From NCBI GenBank assembly GCA_946626535.1, contig CAMOUK010000040.1:1-9549 (forward strand): a DNA stretch of 9,549 nucleotides, read 5' to 3'. This stretch comes from an uncultured Caryophanales bacterium. GTDB taxonomy: Bacteria; Bacillota_I; Bacilli_A; Acholeplasmatales; Anaeroplasmataceae. Shown piece by piece: positions 1 through 6,457 of the stretch. The first letter of the stretch is position 1. The number at the start of each line of letters is the position of its first letter. The position numbers and the translations under genes are program-made. A model generated the notes under the pieces. That model worked only from the letters and a program-made list of their open reading frames with translations. It ran no database searches and was not told the DNA's origin.

Positions 1-40
1 TTATGAAAACATTTGCATAAAAATAGTGATGCGCTTTCAT
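1..40 (-). CDS. Possible 5' end of a divergent gene running off the left edge
   Basis: Reading leftwards, an ATG at 40-38 opens a frame with no stop to the window edge (13 codons, starting MKAHHYFYANVFI). On the same strand a TATAAT -10 hexamer (complement of 66-71) would start transcription about 20 nt before the ATG. The Shine-Dalgarno is poor (GAGAT, complement of 50-54). The stretch is too short to identify. A plus-strand frame ending at TGA 44-46 could equally be the tail of an upstream gene. Only more sequence to the left can decide. Confidence 0.2.
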   Translation of the reverse strand, partial: MKAHHYFYANVFI

Positions 41-42
41 AA

Positions 43-70
43 TTGACTTATCTCAAAAATACTATATTAT
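43..70 (+). promoter_or_regulatory. Promoter for a short upstream transcript
   Basis: A -35 TTGACT (43-48) and a -10 TATTAT (65-70) are separated by 16 nt, and each matches the sigma-A consensus at 5 of 6 positions. Transcription would begin near 77, exactly where the first GAAA-loop hairpin starts. The same AT-rich block reads TATAAT on the minus strand (66-71), so a divergent promoter is possible. Confidence 0.5.
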
Positions 71-76
71 ATACGT

Positions 77-181
77 GTAGTAGTTGAAAAACTATTACGT
101 TTTCCAATTTTTCGTTCTTTCGTTTTTTAAGAAATTAAAAAACATTCTTCTTTCTATAGTCTGATAAAATCAGGCTTTTTA
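77..181 (+). ncRNA. Candidate small structured RNA
   Basis: The segment lies between a promoter (43-70) and an intrinsic terminator (158-180). It holds two hairpins of the same design. Hairpin 77-98 has arms GTAGTAGTT and AACTATTAC (9 bp with one G-U pair) around GAAA. Hairpin 122-143 has arms GTTTTTTAA and TTAAAAAAC (9 bp, perfect) around GAAA. The linkers (99-121 and 144-157) are pyrimidine-rich, with UUCUUUC-type runs that could pair with purine-rich ribosome binding sites. I recognise no known RNA family. The structure and boundaries are seen in the sequence; the call as a transcript is inference. Alternatives are an untranslated leader that ends at the terminator, or the 3' UTR of an off-window gene. 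Confidence 0.35.
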
Positions 182-189
182 TTTTTTTT
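158..189 (+). terminator. Rho-independent terminator
   Basis: Arms AGTCTGAT (158-165) and ATCAGGCT (169-176) form 8 bp with one G-U pair around an AAA loop. A long T-rich tract follows (176-180, then 182-189). The T tract is on the plus-strand side only, so it ends plus-strand transcription. Confidence 0.8.
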
Positions 190-194
190 AAACT

Positions 195-219
195 ATACAG
201 CTTTTTGCTGTATTTTTTT
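195..219 (+). terminator. Second tandem Rho-independent terminator
   Basis: Arms ATACAGC (195-201) and GCTGTAT (207-213) form a perfect 7-bp stem with a five-T loop, followed by a T run (213-219). It lies about 15 nt after the previous terminator and is also oriented for the plus strand, so the helicase gene downstream is insulated from upstream transcription. Confidence 0.7.
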
Positions 220-236
220 ATTTTTAATAGTATAAT
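205..236 (+). promoter_or_regulatory. Weak candidate promoter for the helicase gene
   Basis: A perfect TATAAT lies at 231-236, just after the tandem terminators and 96 nt before the ATG at 333. The best upstream partner is TTGCTG at 205-210, but the 20-nt spacer is too long for a good sigma-A promoter and it overlaps the terminator stem. Other AT-rich -10-like hexamers occur at 266-298, so the true start site is uncertain. Confidence 0.3.
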
Positions 237-274
237 CAAAATAACCGATAAATTTTTTTATAAGATATTATTTT

Positions 275-290
275 AATAATAATAATAATA
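275..290. repeat. (AAT)5 trinucleotide repeat
   Basis: Five AAT units (275-289) plus one A lie in the untranslated leader, 43 nt before the helicase start codon. In DNA this AT-rich a short tract may be chance, but a repeat that changes length here could alter promoter spacing or leader structure. Confidence 0.6.
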
Positions 291-332
291 CTTATATTAA
301 CATATACTTTTTTGTTTTGGTGGTGCTATATT

Positions 333-1505
333 ATGGAAAATCAAGTTGTATTAGAAAAGAATACTCCAAAGGAAATTGATATTTGGAAGAAGAAGCTTTT
401 AGATTTAGGAAAAAGAAATAATTTAATTAATTTTAAGGACTCTAAATCTACTACCTTAGAGATATTATCTCCAAGCTTTTCTGCTGCCTTTAAAAGAATA
501 ACTTCAGTATCATCAGCTCAAATCTATGATGATATTTATGATGATTTAGAAGATATTTTAAATGAGGGTAAAGAAATAATAGATAAGGAAGAATATATTA
601 ATAATCATAAAAATAGAGTTCCAGCAAATCACCTACTTTTATTTAATCCTTATCAAAGACCTAAAAGAATTTTAAGAAGCCTAATGAGAAAGGCAAATGA
701 TTCTTTAACTGAGCGTGGCGTAAATATTTTATATATTTCATTTGGCTTTGTTTCATGGAAGGAAAAGACTGATCCAACTACTGAATATAAGGCACCGCTA
801 CTTTTAGTTCCTATCACAATTACTAATGATGCTTATAATAAGCCATATTTTATCCATCTATTTGATGATGATGTTAGCTTAAATCAAACATTTGAATATC
901 TACTTGAAAATCAATATGGAATAAAATTAAAGAAGTTTGAAGAGCAAGATATTGAAGACTATATTAGCGATATTGAGCTACAGCTTTTACCTTTAGGCTG
1001 GAAGGTAATAAGAGAAGCAAAGATTGGTATTTTTTCTTTTAATAAGCTAAATATGTATTTAGACTTAGAGGAAAATAAGGATGAAATTATAACAAATCCC
1101 AATATTAAGGCTCTAACTAATAATGATGTTAATAGTGATATCTTTATCAATAGAGAGGAAATGGATGAGCTTTCTAAAAAAAGAGATTTATTTATAAATC
1201 AGCATAACGTAGTTGATGCTGACTTCAGTCAAACTGAGGCGATAGAATATGCCATGATGGGCAAGAGCTTCGTACTACAGGGACCTCCAGGAACTGGTAA
1301 GTCTCAAACCATTACTAATATTATTGCTGAATTAATCTATTCAGGTAAGAAGGTTTTATTCGTATCTGAAAAGATGGCAGCCCTAGAGGTTGTTTATAAT
1401 AATCTAAAGAAGGCAAAACTATCTGATTTTTGTTTAGAATTACATAGCTATAAGGCTAATAAAAAGGATTTTATAGATGAGCTATATAAAATTAAATACC
1501 TCTAA
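333..1505 (+). CDS. DUF4011-family SF1 helicase, N-terminal part (frameshifted)
   Basis: This is the first part of a large nucleic-acid-dependent ATPase. Near the N-terminus it has the DUF4011 signature (LLDLGKRNNLINF), in which such proteins usually read LLDLxxRNxLLNF. The Walker A motif GPPGTGKS is at residues 317-324, followed by a VLFVSEKMAAL segment and ELHSYKANKK typical of this family. The ATG at 333 is chosen because GGTGGTG (319-325) lies 7 nt upstream; a TTG at 312 lacks a Shine-Dalgarno and would add an unlikely MFWWCYI leader. The frame ends at TAA 1503-1505, before motif II, so this 390-residue product lacks most of the ATPase core. The next frame (1477-4959) continues the same protein after a +1 shift. 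On its own it is unlikely to be an active helicase. Family assignment is strong; a defence role is inference. Confidence 0.85.
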   Translation: MENQVVLEKNTPKEIDIWKKKLLDLGKRNNLINFKDSKSTTLEILSPSFSAAFKRITSVSSAQIYDDIYDDLEDILNEGKEIIDKEEYINNHKNRVPANHLLLFNPYQRPKRILRSLMRKANDSLTERGVNILYISFGFVSWKEKTDPTTEYKAPLLLVPITITNDAYNKPYFIHLFDDDVSLNQTFEYLLENQYGIKLKKFEEQDIEDYISDIELQLLPLGWKVIREAKIGIFSFNKLNMYLDLEENKDEIITNPNIKALTNNDVNSDIFINREEMDELSKKRDLFINQHNVVDADFSQTEAIEYAMMGKSFVLQGPPGTGKSQTITNIIAELIYSGKKVLFVSEKMAALEVVYNNLKKAKLSDFCLELHSYKANKKDFIDELYKIKYL

Positions 1506-4500
1506 AACTGTCGTTAAAGAGGATGCGAATGTAAGTGTTAGCGAGCTTAATGAGGCACTAAGAAAGATCAATGAATATGATAGTGAGCTTTATAAGATAT
1601 ATGAACCAATTAATATGTCACTATATCAATTAATTGGTTTTGCTAACCATTTAGCTGATACTAAAGAGGTTCCTTTTATAATAGAAGATATTAATAAATT
1701 AGGTAAGGATGAATTAAGTAGAAATTGTAATTTATTAAATAAGTATTATAGCTTTGAAAAATCAATTGGCTACAATTATAAAAATCATTCATTATATGGA
1801 CTTTTAGTAAATGATTCATCATATGCCTTCAAGCTTGAATTGGGTAAGAAAATAGAAGCTTGTAAGACTAATTGTGAAGGCTTAATTGATACATTAAAGA
1901 CTATTAAGAAATATTATTCTATTGAGCTTTTAACATCTAAGGAAACTAAAGAATTTATTAACTTTGTTAATTTTTGCCTAAATAATAGATTTACAAATAA
2001 TAGCTTATATAATTTAAAAGTTTTAAATCAAATGATTAATTCATGTGATGAATTAAATAAGCTAGAAAAAGAAATTAAACATACTAATACTTTAATAGAT
2101 CAAAAATATACAAATAATGTTTATAGCCTAGATATTAAAAGTATTTATGATGACTTTATTTCATTTGGTAATTCATTTTTAAAGCGTCTATTTAATTCTA
2201 GATATAAGAATACTAGGCTAAAGCTATTAGCTACTAAGCTAAAGCGTAAAATTAAATATAATGAGGCTATTGATGATTTAAGATTATTAATTAAAAGAGA
2301 AGAAAATATTAATAAATATAATGAATTATCAAAGGCTTTTGAAGATTTAAGAATATCTCAATTTAAATATTTAGATACTAATTGGGATAAGCTAAAGAAA
2401 CTATTAAAGGAATTAAATATAAAGCTATTTGAGCTACCTTTAAAGAGTGGTCAGTGGTTTGCGAATGTAGATTTTAGTAATCATAATGATAAATATCTAA
2501 ATAAGCTTTCAGATGATTATAATAAATTAACATCATCTGAGGCTCAAATGGATCCATATTTTGATAAGGATGTATTCGATTATGATTTTTATTCTATAAA
2601 GGATAAAAAGGATATTTATGATGATTATTATAAGAGTCTAAAAGAGTTAGATAATTGGATTGATTTTAATAAGCTATTAGTTGATTTAAAGCAATATAAT
2701 TTACTTAAATTTGTCGATTTAGTTATTGAAAATAATTATAAGCTAAAAGATATTTGTGATTATTATAGATTATGCTTTTTTAGACAGTGGATAGATTATA
2801 TCTTTAAATCAAATCCAAAAATTTATAATTATTCTAGATATGATCATGAGCATGATATAAATACATTTAATGATAATGATGAATTAAATCTAAATATATC
2901 AAGAGCTAGAATTAATGAAAAGCTATCTAAGATGAGACCTGATCCATTACTTCAAATGGCAGGAAGCCCAGCTAGTATAATTACAAGGGAGCATGAGAAG
3001 AAAAGAAAGCTTAAGCCAATTAGACTTTTAATGAAGGAAATTCCTAATTTTATTCAGGAGCTAAAGCCTTGCTTCTTAATGTCACCATTAAGTGTAAGTA
3101 CATATTTATCTGATGAGATGAAATTTGATGTAACTATATTTGATGAGGCTTCTCAGGTATTCCCAGAGGATGCGATTGTTGCGATATATCGTTCTAAGCA
3201 GCTAATTGTTGTTGGTGATTCTAAACAGATGCCTCCAACTAATTTCTTTATGGCAAATGATAATGAGGATGATGAATATGATGATGAATCATCAGATATC
3301 GATTCATATGAATCAATTCTTGATTTATGCTCAACCACCTTCCCGACAAAGTCATTACTTTGCCACTATAGAAGTAAAGATGAAGGCTTAATTACCTTCT
3401 CAAATAAAAACTTCTATAATTATAATCTTGTTACATATCCATCTGTATATGAAAATAAAAAGGATTTAGGTGTAGACTTTGAATATGTAGAGGGTGGAGT
3501 TTTAGATTCACGCTCTAAGATTAATTTAAAGGAAGCTGAAAGAGTTGTTGATTTAATATTTGAGCACTATAAGAAATATCCAAACAGATCATTAGGTGTT
3601 GTCGCATTTAATATTAAGCAGCAGGAAGCAATTATTAGATTATTAGAAAAAAGAAGATCAGAAAATCAAGCGCTAGAAGAATATTTTAGCTTAGATAGAG
3701 AAGAGCCATTCTTTGTTAAAAATCTAGAAACAGTTCAAGGTGATGAAAGAGATACTATCATATTTAGCGTCACATATGCTAAAAATGAAAAGGGTCGCTT
3801 TGCTTTAAGATTTGGTCCACTTAATTTAATTGGTGGAGAAAGAAGATTAAATGTCGCAATTACTAGAGCTAAGCTAAATGTTAAGGTTGTTTCATCTATT
3901 AGAGCCTACGATATCGATATTACAAAGGTTTCAAATGTAGGTCCAAAGCTACTTCATGATTACCTAGATTATGCTGAGCATGGTGTTAAAGCGCTAGATA
4001 GAGCTATAAGCGTTGGTGAAAACGAAGAATTTGATTCTCCATTTGAACAAGATGTTTATGAATTCTTAAAGAAAAATGGTTTTGATGTTACAACTCAGGT
4101 TGGTTGTTCAAAATATAGAATTGATTTAGGTCTAAAGCGTCCTAATACATCTGATTATGTTTTAGCTATTGAATGTGATGGAGCAACATATCATTTTTCT
4201 AAATCAGCAAGAGATAGAGATAGATTACGTCAAAGTGTTTTAGAAAAGATGAACTGGAAGTTCTATAGAATTTGGTCAACAGATTGGTATAAAAATAGTG
4301 AGGTAGAAAAGAAGGCCTTACTTGATGCTTGTAATGAAGCATTAAGTGATACTAATTATAAATATGAGAAGGAAAAGCCTGTTGATATTAGTAGCTTTGT
4401 AGAAAAGAAGGAAACTAAAGGCTCAGTTAAGTTATTTGATCCATATATTCCATATAATAAAAGAGAAAAATTCTTAAATGGTAATGAGGCAGCCTTAGAA

Positions 4501-4959
4501 TATGTAAAGGCAGAAGGACCTGTTGCCGTAGATTATTTATTGAAACAAATTTGTTATATTTGGGGATATGCAAAATCTACACAGCGTGTAAAGGATATCT
4601 TTAAGGCAATGTTTAAAAACACTCCAGAATGTAAGATGGAGGATGGTTTCTTATATGGACCTAATCAGAAAAATTATGCCATGAGAGCAAATATAGGTGA
4701 GTACTTAGGTGATATTAATTATATTTCTGATTATGAAATTAGAAATGGTATGTACGCAACAATTGAAATGAATGTATCCTGCAAGAAGGAGGATTTATTC
4801 ACATTCATTAAAAATCAGCTAGGCTTTAGCCGTGGTGGTGAAAAGATTAATAAGAAGCTTGAGGTAGCATTTATTTTACTTACACCATATATATCAGTTG
4901 ATGCTGATGGCGATATCACTATAAATAAAGAAAGACCTTTAGAAATTATAAGAAGATAA
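1477..4959 (+). CDS. SF1 helicase with PD-(D/E)XK nuclease and DUF3320 domains, C-terminal part
   Basis: Residues 1 to about 500 are a Lys/Asn/Tyr-rich, probably helical insert without recognisable motifs. Then come the UPF1/DNA2-like SF1 motifs: DEAS (motif II, 556-559), GDSKQMPP (motif III, from 580), HYRS (from 630), QGDERD (motif V, from 754) and RRLNVAITRAK (motif VI, from 789). A Vsr/MTES_1575-like PD-(D/E)XK nuclease follows: SPFE near 854-857, D883 in RIDL, and E899-C-D901. A DUF3320-like region lies near 1000-1050. The family has ATP-driven helicase or translocase cores joined to a nuclease, and related proteins occur in anti-phage defence loci. This frame lacks Walker A, which is in the overlapping upstream frame. 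An ATG at 1477 with AAAAGGA (1462-1468) 8 nt upstream could restart translation, so it may be made as a separate 1160-residue protein. More probably it is the rest of one frameshifted gene. A terminator follows at 4966-4994. Confidence 0.85.
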   Translation: MSYIKLNTSKTVVKEDANVSVSELNEALRKINEYDSELYKIYEPINMSLYQLIGFANHLADTKEVPFIIEDINKLGKDELSRNCNLLNKYYSFEKSIGYNYKNHSLYGLLVNDSSYAFKLELGKKIEACKTNCEGLIDTLKTIKKYYSIELLTSKETKEFINFVNFCLNNRFTNNSLYNLKVLNQMINSCDELNKLEKEIKHTNTLIDQKYTNNVYSLDIKSIYDDFISFGNSFLKRLFNSRYKNTRLKLLATKLKRKIKYNEAIDDLRLLIKREENINKYNELSKAFEDLRISQFKYLDTNWDKLKKLLKELNIKLFELPLKSGQWFANVDFSNHNDKYLNKLSDDYNKLTSSEAQMDPYFDKDVFDYDFYSIKDKKDIYDDYYKSLKELDNWIDFNKLLVDLKQYNLLKFVDLVIENNYKLKDICDYYRLCFFRQWIDYIFKSNPKIYNYSRYDHEHDINTFNDNDELNLNISRARINEKLSKMRPDPLLQMAGSPASIITREHEKKRKLKPIRLLMKEIPNFIQELKPCFLMSPLSVSTYLSDEMKFDVTIFDEASQVFPEDAIVAIYRSKQLIVVGDSKQMPPTNFFMANDNEDDEYDDESSDIDSYESILDLCSTTFPTKSLLCHYRSKDEGLITFSNKNFYNYNLVTYPSVYENKKDLGVDFEYVEGGVLDSRSKINLKEAERVVDLIFEHYKKYPNRSLGVVAFNIKQQEAIIRLLEKRRSENQALEEYFSLDREEPFFVKNLETVQGDERDTIIFSVTYAKNEKGRFALRFGPLNLIGGERRLNVAITRAKLNVKVVSSIRAYDIDITKVSNVGPKLLHDYLDYAEHGVKALDRAISVGENEEFDSPFEQDVYEFLKKNGFDVTTQVGCSKYRIDLGLKRPNTSDYVLAIECDGATYHFSKSARDRDRLRQSVLEKMNWKFYRIWSTDWYKNSEVEKKALLDACNEALSDTNYKYEKEKPVDISSFVEKKETKGSVKLFDPYIPYNKREKFLNGNEAALEYVKAEGPVAVDYLLKQICYIWGYAKSTQRVKDIFKAMFKNTPECKMEDGFLYGPNQKNYAMRANIGEYLGDINYISDYEIRNGMYATIEMNVSCKKEDLFTFIKNQLGFSRGGEKINKKLEVAFILLTPYISVDADGDITINKERPLEIIRR
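1485..1500 (+). other. Frame junction splitting the helicase gene
   Basis: The upstream frame reads ...DELYK to codon AAA 1488-1490, and the downstream frame resumes naturally as LNTSKTVVKE from TTA 1492-1494. Removing one A from the run 1488-1491 restores one frame of 1541 codons (333-4959). Adding two T at 1492-1493 restores it equally well and gives DELYKILNTSK. The shift could be a real mutation, a sequencing or assembly error in a short A/T run, or less likely programmed frameshifting. I see no classical slippery heptamer or strong downstream structure. Confidence 0.8.
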
Positions 4960-4965
4960 AAAAAG

Positions 4966-4994
4966 AGGTATTTAGTTTGACTAGATACCTTTTT
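4966..4994 (+). terminator. Terminator of the helicase gene
   Basis: Arms AGGTATTTAG (4966-4975) and CTAGATACCT (4981-4990) form a 10-bp stem with one G-U pair and a TTTGA loop, followed by five T (4990-4994). An A run just before the stem (4958-4964) gives T's on the other strand, so it may also stop minus-strand read-through. Confidence 0.85.
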
Positions 4995-5001
4995 AATTAA
5001 T

Positions 5002-5030
5002 AAAAAATAGCACTTTCAAAGTGCTATTTT
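5002..5030 (-). terminator. Terminator of the CYTH gene, overlapping its stop codon
   Basis: The arms AAAATAGCACTTT (5004-5016) and AAAGTGCTATTTT (5018-5030) are perfectly complementary over 13 bp with a single C between them, so the real loop is about 5 nt. On the minus strand the stem runs into a T6 tract (complement of 5002-5007). The TAG stop of the CYTH gene (5026-5024) is inside the stem. Confidence 0.85.
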
Positions 5031-5566
5031 CTATTATCGAATGCTCTTTTAGATTTTCTAATTGATTCCTTATATTCAATATGATATTTTGCTAAGAAAT
5101 CCTTAAAATCAACTAAACCTTCTTTATCATCATCTACTTCATATTCGATTTCATAATCTACCTTACCATAATAAACGCTCTTATCTAAGAATAAGGTACC
5201 ATTCTTATAAGGAGTAGAAGCTCTATATGTTGTTAATTCTGCTTGATATACTACATTATATGGAAGACCAATAATACTAGCATTGAAGCCGTCCTTTAAA
5301 TATTCATTAGCCTTTGTCTCACTAAGTAAAATGTGAGCTTCATCAGCACCAACCTCAGCTCTAGTCTTTTTTGTAAGCTTATAGCTAGTTCCTTTTTTTC
5401 TAATTCTTAATACTGTCTTTTCTCCTAATAGCTTTAAATCAGGAGTGTCAAAATAGAAATTTGTTTGGGCAAAAACATTATTATCCAATTCAAATTCCTT
5501 TAACAAATCATTGTAAGTTTGTTCTTCAATTAATGTTTTGAATTCAATCTCTTTATTTTTTGTCAT
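5024..5566 (-). CDS. CYTH-domain protein (YjbK-like, probable triphosphatase)
   Basis: This 180-residue protein is a single CYTH / triphosphate-tunnel domain. The defining ExExK motif is E6-I-E8-F-K10. YFDTPD (38-43), R54-I-R56, K63 and K66, R115, D128 and the acidic strand E139-I-E141-Y-E143 supply the expected basic and acidic tunnel residues. SKR near 172-174 matches the C-terminal basic patch of the family. CYTH enzymes are cytoplasmic metal-dependent hydrolases or cyclases acting on triphosphate compounds; the substrate of this subgroup is not settled. The start is backed by AGGAG (complement of 5576-5580) about 9 nt upstream. The gene is convergent with the helicase gene and divergent from the NAD kinase gene. 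B. subtilis yjbK lies in a cluster that also holds the NAD kinase gene yjbN, which supports the assignment. No damage is seen. Confidence 0.9.
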   Translation of the reverse strand: MTKNKEIEFKTLIEEQTYNDLLKEFELDNNVFAQTNFYFDTPDLKLLGEKTVLRIRKKGTSYKLTKKTRAEVGADEAHILLSETKANEYLKDGFNASIIGLPYNVVYQAELTTYRASTPYKNGTLFLDKSVYYGKVDYEIEYEVDDDKEGLVDFKDFLAKYHIEYKESIRKSKRAFDNRK

Positions 5567-5604
5567 TTCAAATCTCTCCTAAAGGGCTACACCGCTTCTT
5601 TCAT

Positions 5605-5634
5605 ATTATACTAATAAATCTAGATAAAAATCAA
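5605..5634 (-). promoter_or_regulatory. Promoter of the CYTH gene
   Basis: On the minus strand a -35 TTGATT (complement of 5629-5634) and a perfect -10 TATAAT (complement of 5605-5610) are separated by 18 nt. Transcription would begin near 5598, about 30 nt before the ATG. Confidence 0.6.
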
Positions 5635-5649
5635 GTGTTGTGATAAAAT
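5621..5649 (+). promoter_or_regulatory. Promoter of the NAD kinase gene
   Basis: A -35 TAGATA (5621-5626, 4 of 6) and a -10 TAAAAT (5644-5649, 5 of 6) have the ideal 17-nt spacing. The -35 region overlaps that of the divergent CYTH promoter, so polymerase binding at one may exclude the other. Confidence 0.4.
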
Positions 5650-5675
5650 TTAATTAATGATTGGATGTGATATAG

Positions 5676-6452
5676 ATGAAGTATATAACAATTTCAAGAG
5701 ATGATGCAAAATCTAAACAAATAGAGAACCGAATAAAAAGTGAAATTAATGGTATATATTGTGATAAAAATCCAGACTTTGTTATCGCAATAGGTGGCGA
5801 TGGAACCTTATTACAAGCAGCTCATCTATATCCAAATGCGACAATTTTTGGAATACATACAGGTCATCTAGGCTTTTATTGTAATTATATGGAGGATGAT
5901 TTAGATTTACTTCTTTCAGATATTAACAATAACACATTTAAAATCGATGAGATAGAAGAATTAAGATGTGATATTCTAGATTATAATGATAAGGTTATAA
6001 CTAATTATGCTTTAAATGAGGTTACTATTGTTGCCCCAACTAGAACCTTGAGGCTAGATGTTGAAATTTCAGGAGAATATCTAGAATTTTTTAGAGGTAC
6101 TGGCTTTTGTATTTCAACACCTACAGGCTCAACAGCCTACAATAAATCGCTTGATGGGTCAGTAATTGATTTAAAGCTTAAATGTCTACAGTTAACTGAA
6201 ATCGCAGGCATTAACTCAAATGCCTATAGAACACTTTCTTCACCACTAGTTTTAGCGGCAGATAAGAAGATTACCTTAAATGCTATTAAACCAAATGATG
6301 TCTTTGTCACAGTAGATAATTTAAGCTATGATATTAAGGATTTTAAATCATTAAATGTATATTATGATGGTAGAAAAGTTAAAATGGCTTATCATAATTT
6401 AGAAAGCTTTTTAAAGAGAATTAATAGAACATTTTCAATTTCAAAGGAGTGA
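5676..6452 (+). CDS. nadK: NAD kinase
   Basis: The enzyme phosphorylates NAD to NADP in the cytoplasm and is the sole route to NADP in most bacteria. The 258-residue protein has the full signature set: GGDGT at 40-44 with catalytic Asp42, the NAD-binding NE at 114-115, and the glycine-rich STPTGSTAY at 147-155, followed by a QLTEIAGIN segment typical of Bacillota enzymes. Length is normal for the family. The ATG at 5676 is supported by GGATGTGAT (5663-5671), one mismatch from the anti-16S complement GGAGGTGAT and well spaced. The stop TGA (6450-6452) is 5 nt before the lipoprotein start, so the two genes are probably co-transcribed. The homologue in B. subtilis is yjbN/ppnK. No sign of damage. 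Confidence 0.97.
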   Translation: MKYITISRDDAKSKQIENRIKSEINGIYCDKNPDFVIAIGGDGTLLQAAHLYPNATIFGIHTGHLGFYCNYMEDDLDLLLSDINNNTFKIDEIEELRCDILDYNDKVITNYALNEVTIVAPTRTLRLDVEISGEYLEFFRGTGFCISTPTGSTAYNKSLDGSVIDLKLKCLQLTEIAGINSNAYRTLSSPLVLAADKKITLNAIKPNDVFVTVDNLSYDIKDFKSLNVYYDGRKVKMAYHNLESFLKRINRTFSISKE

Positions 6453-6457
6453 TTCTT

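Noticed and set aside
28..41. cre-like sequence near the left edge
   Set aside because: Only the right half matches the consensus; the left half fails at most positions.
84..164. 26-codon frame starting with TTG and ending TGA, hydrophobic (MKNYYVFQFF... if started as Met)
   Set aside because: No Shine-Dalgarno precedes the TTG, the frame covers both hairpins and ends inside the terminator stem, and Phe/Leu/Lys-rich short frames are expected in T-rich DNA. It remains a minor alternative to a non-coding RNA (a small membrane peptide).
312..332. Upstream TTG start for the helicase
   Set aside because: No ribosome binding site before it, and the extra MFWWCYI residues do not fit the family; the ATG at 333 has GGTGGTG at proper distance.
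959..1150. Minus-strand frame of 63 codons inside the helicase gene
   Set aside because: Shadow of the coding strand with no ribosome binding site; likewise the frames at 3153-3338, 3206-3391 and 7705-7932.
1485..1500. Programmed ribosomal frameshifting at the helicase split
   Set aside because: No recognised slippery heptamer, rare-codon or stop-codon +1 site, or strong downstream hairpin is visible; mutation or sequence error is simpler.
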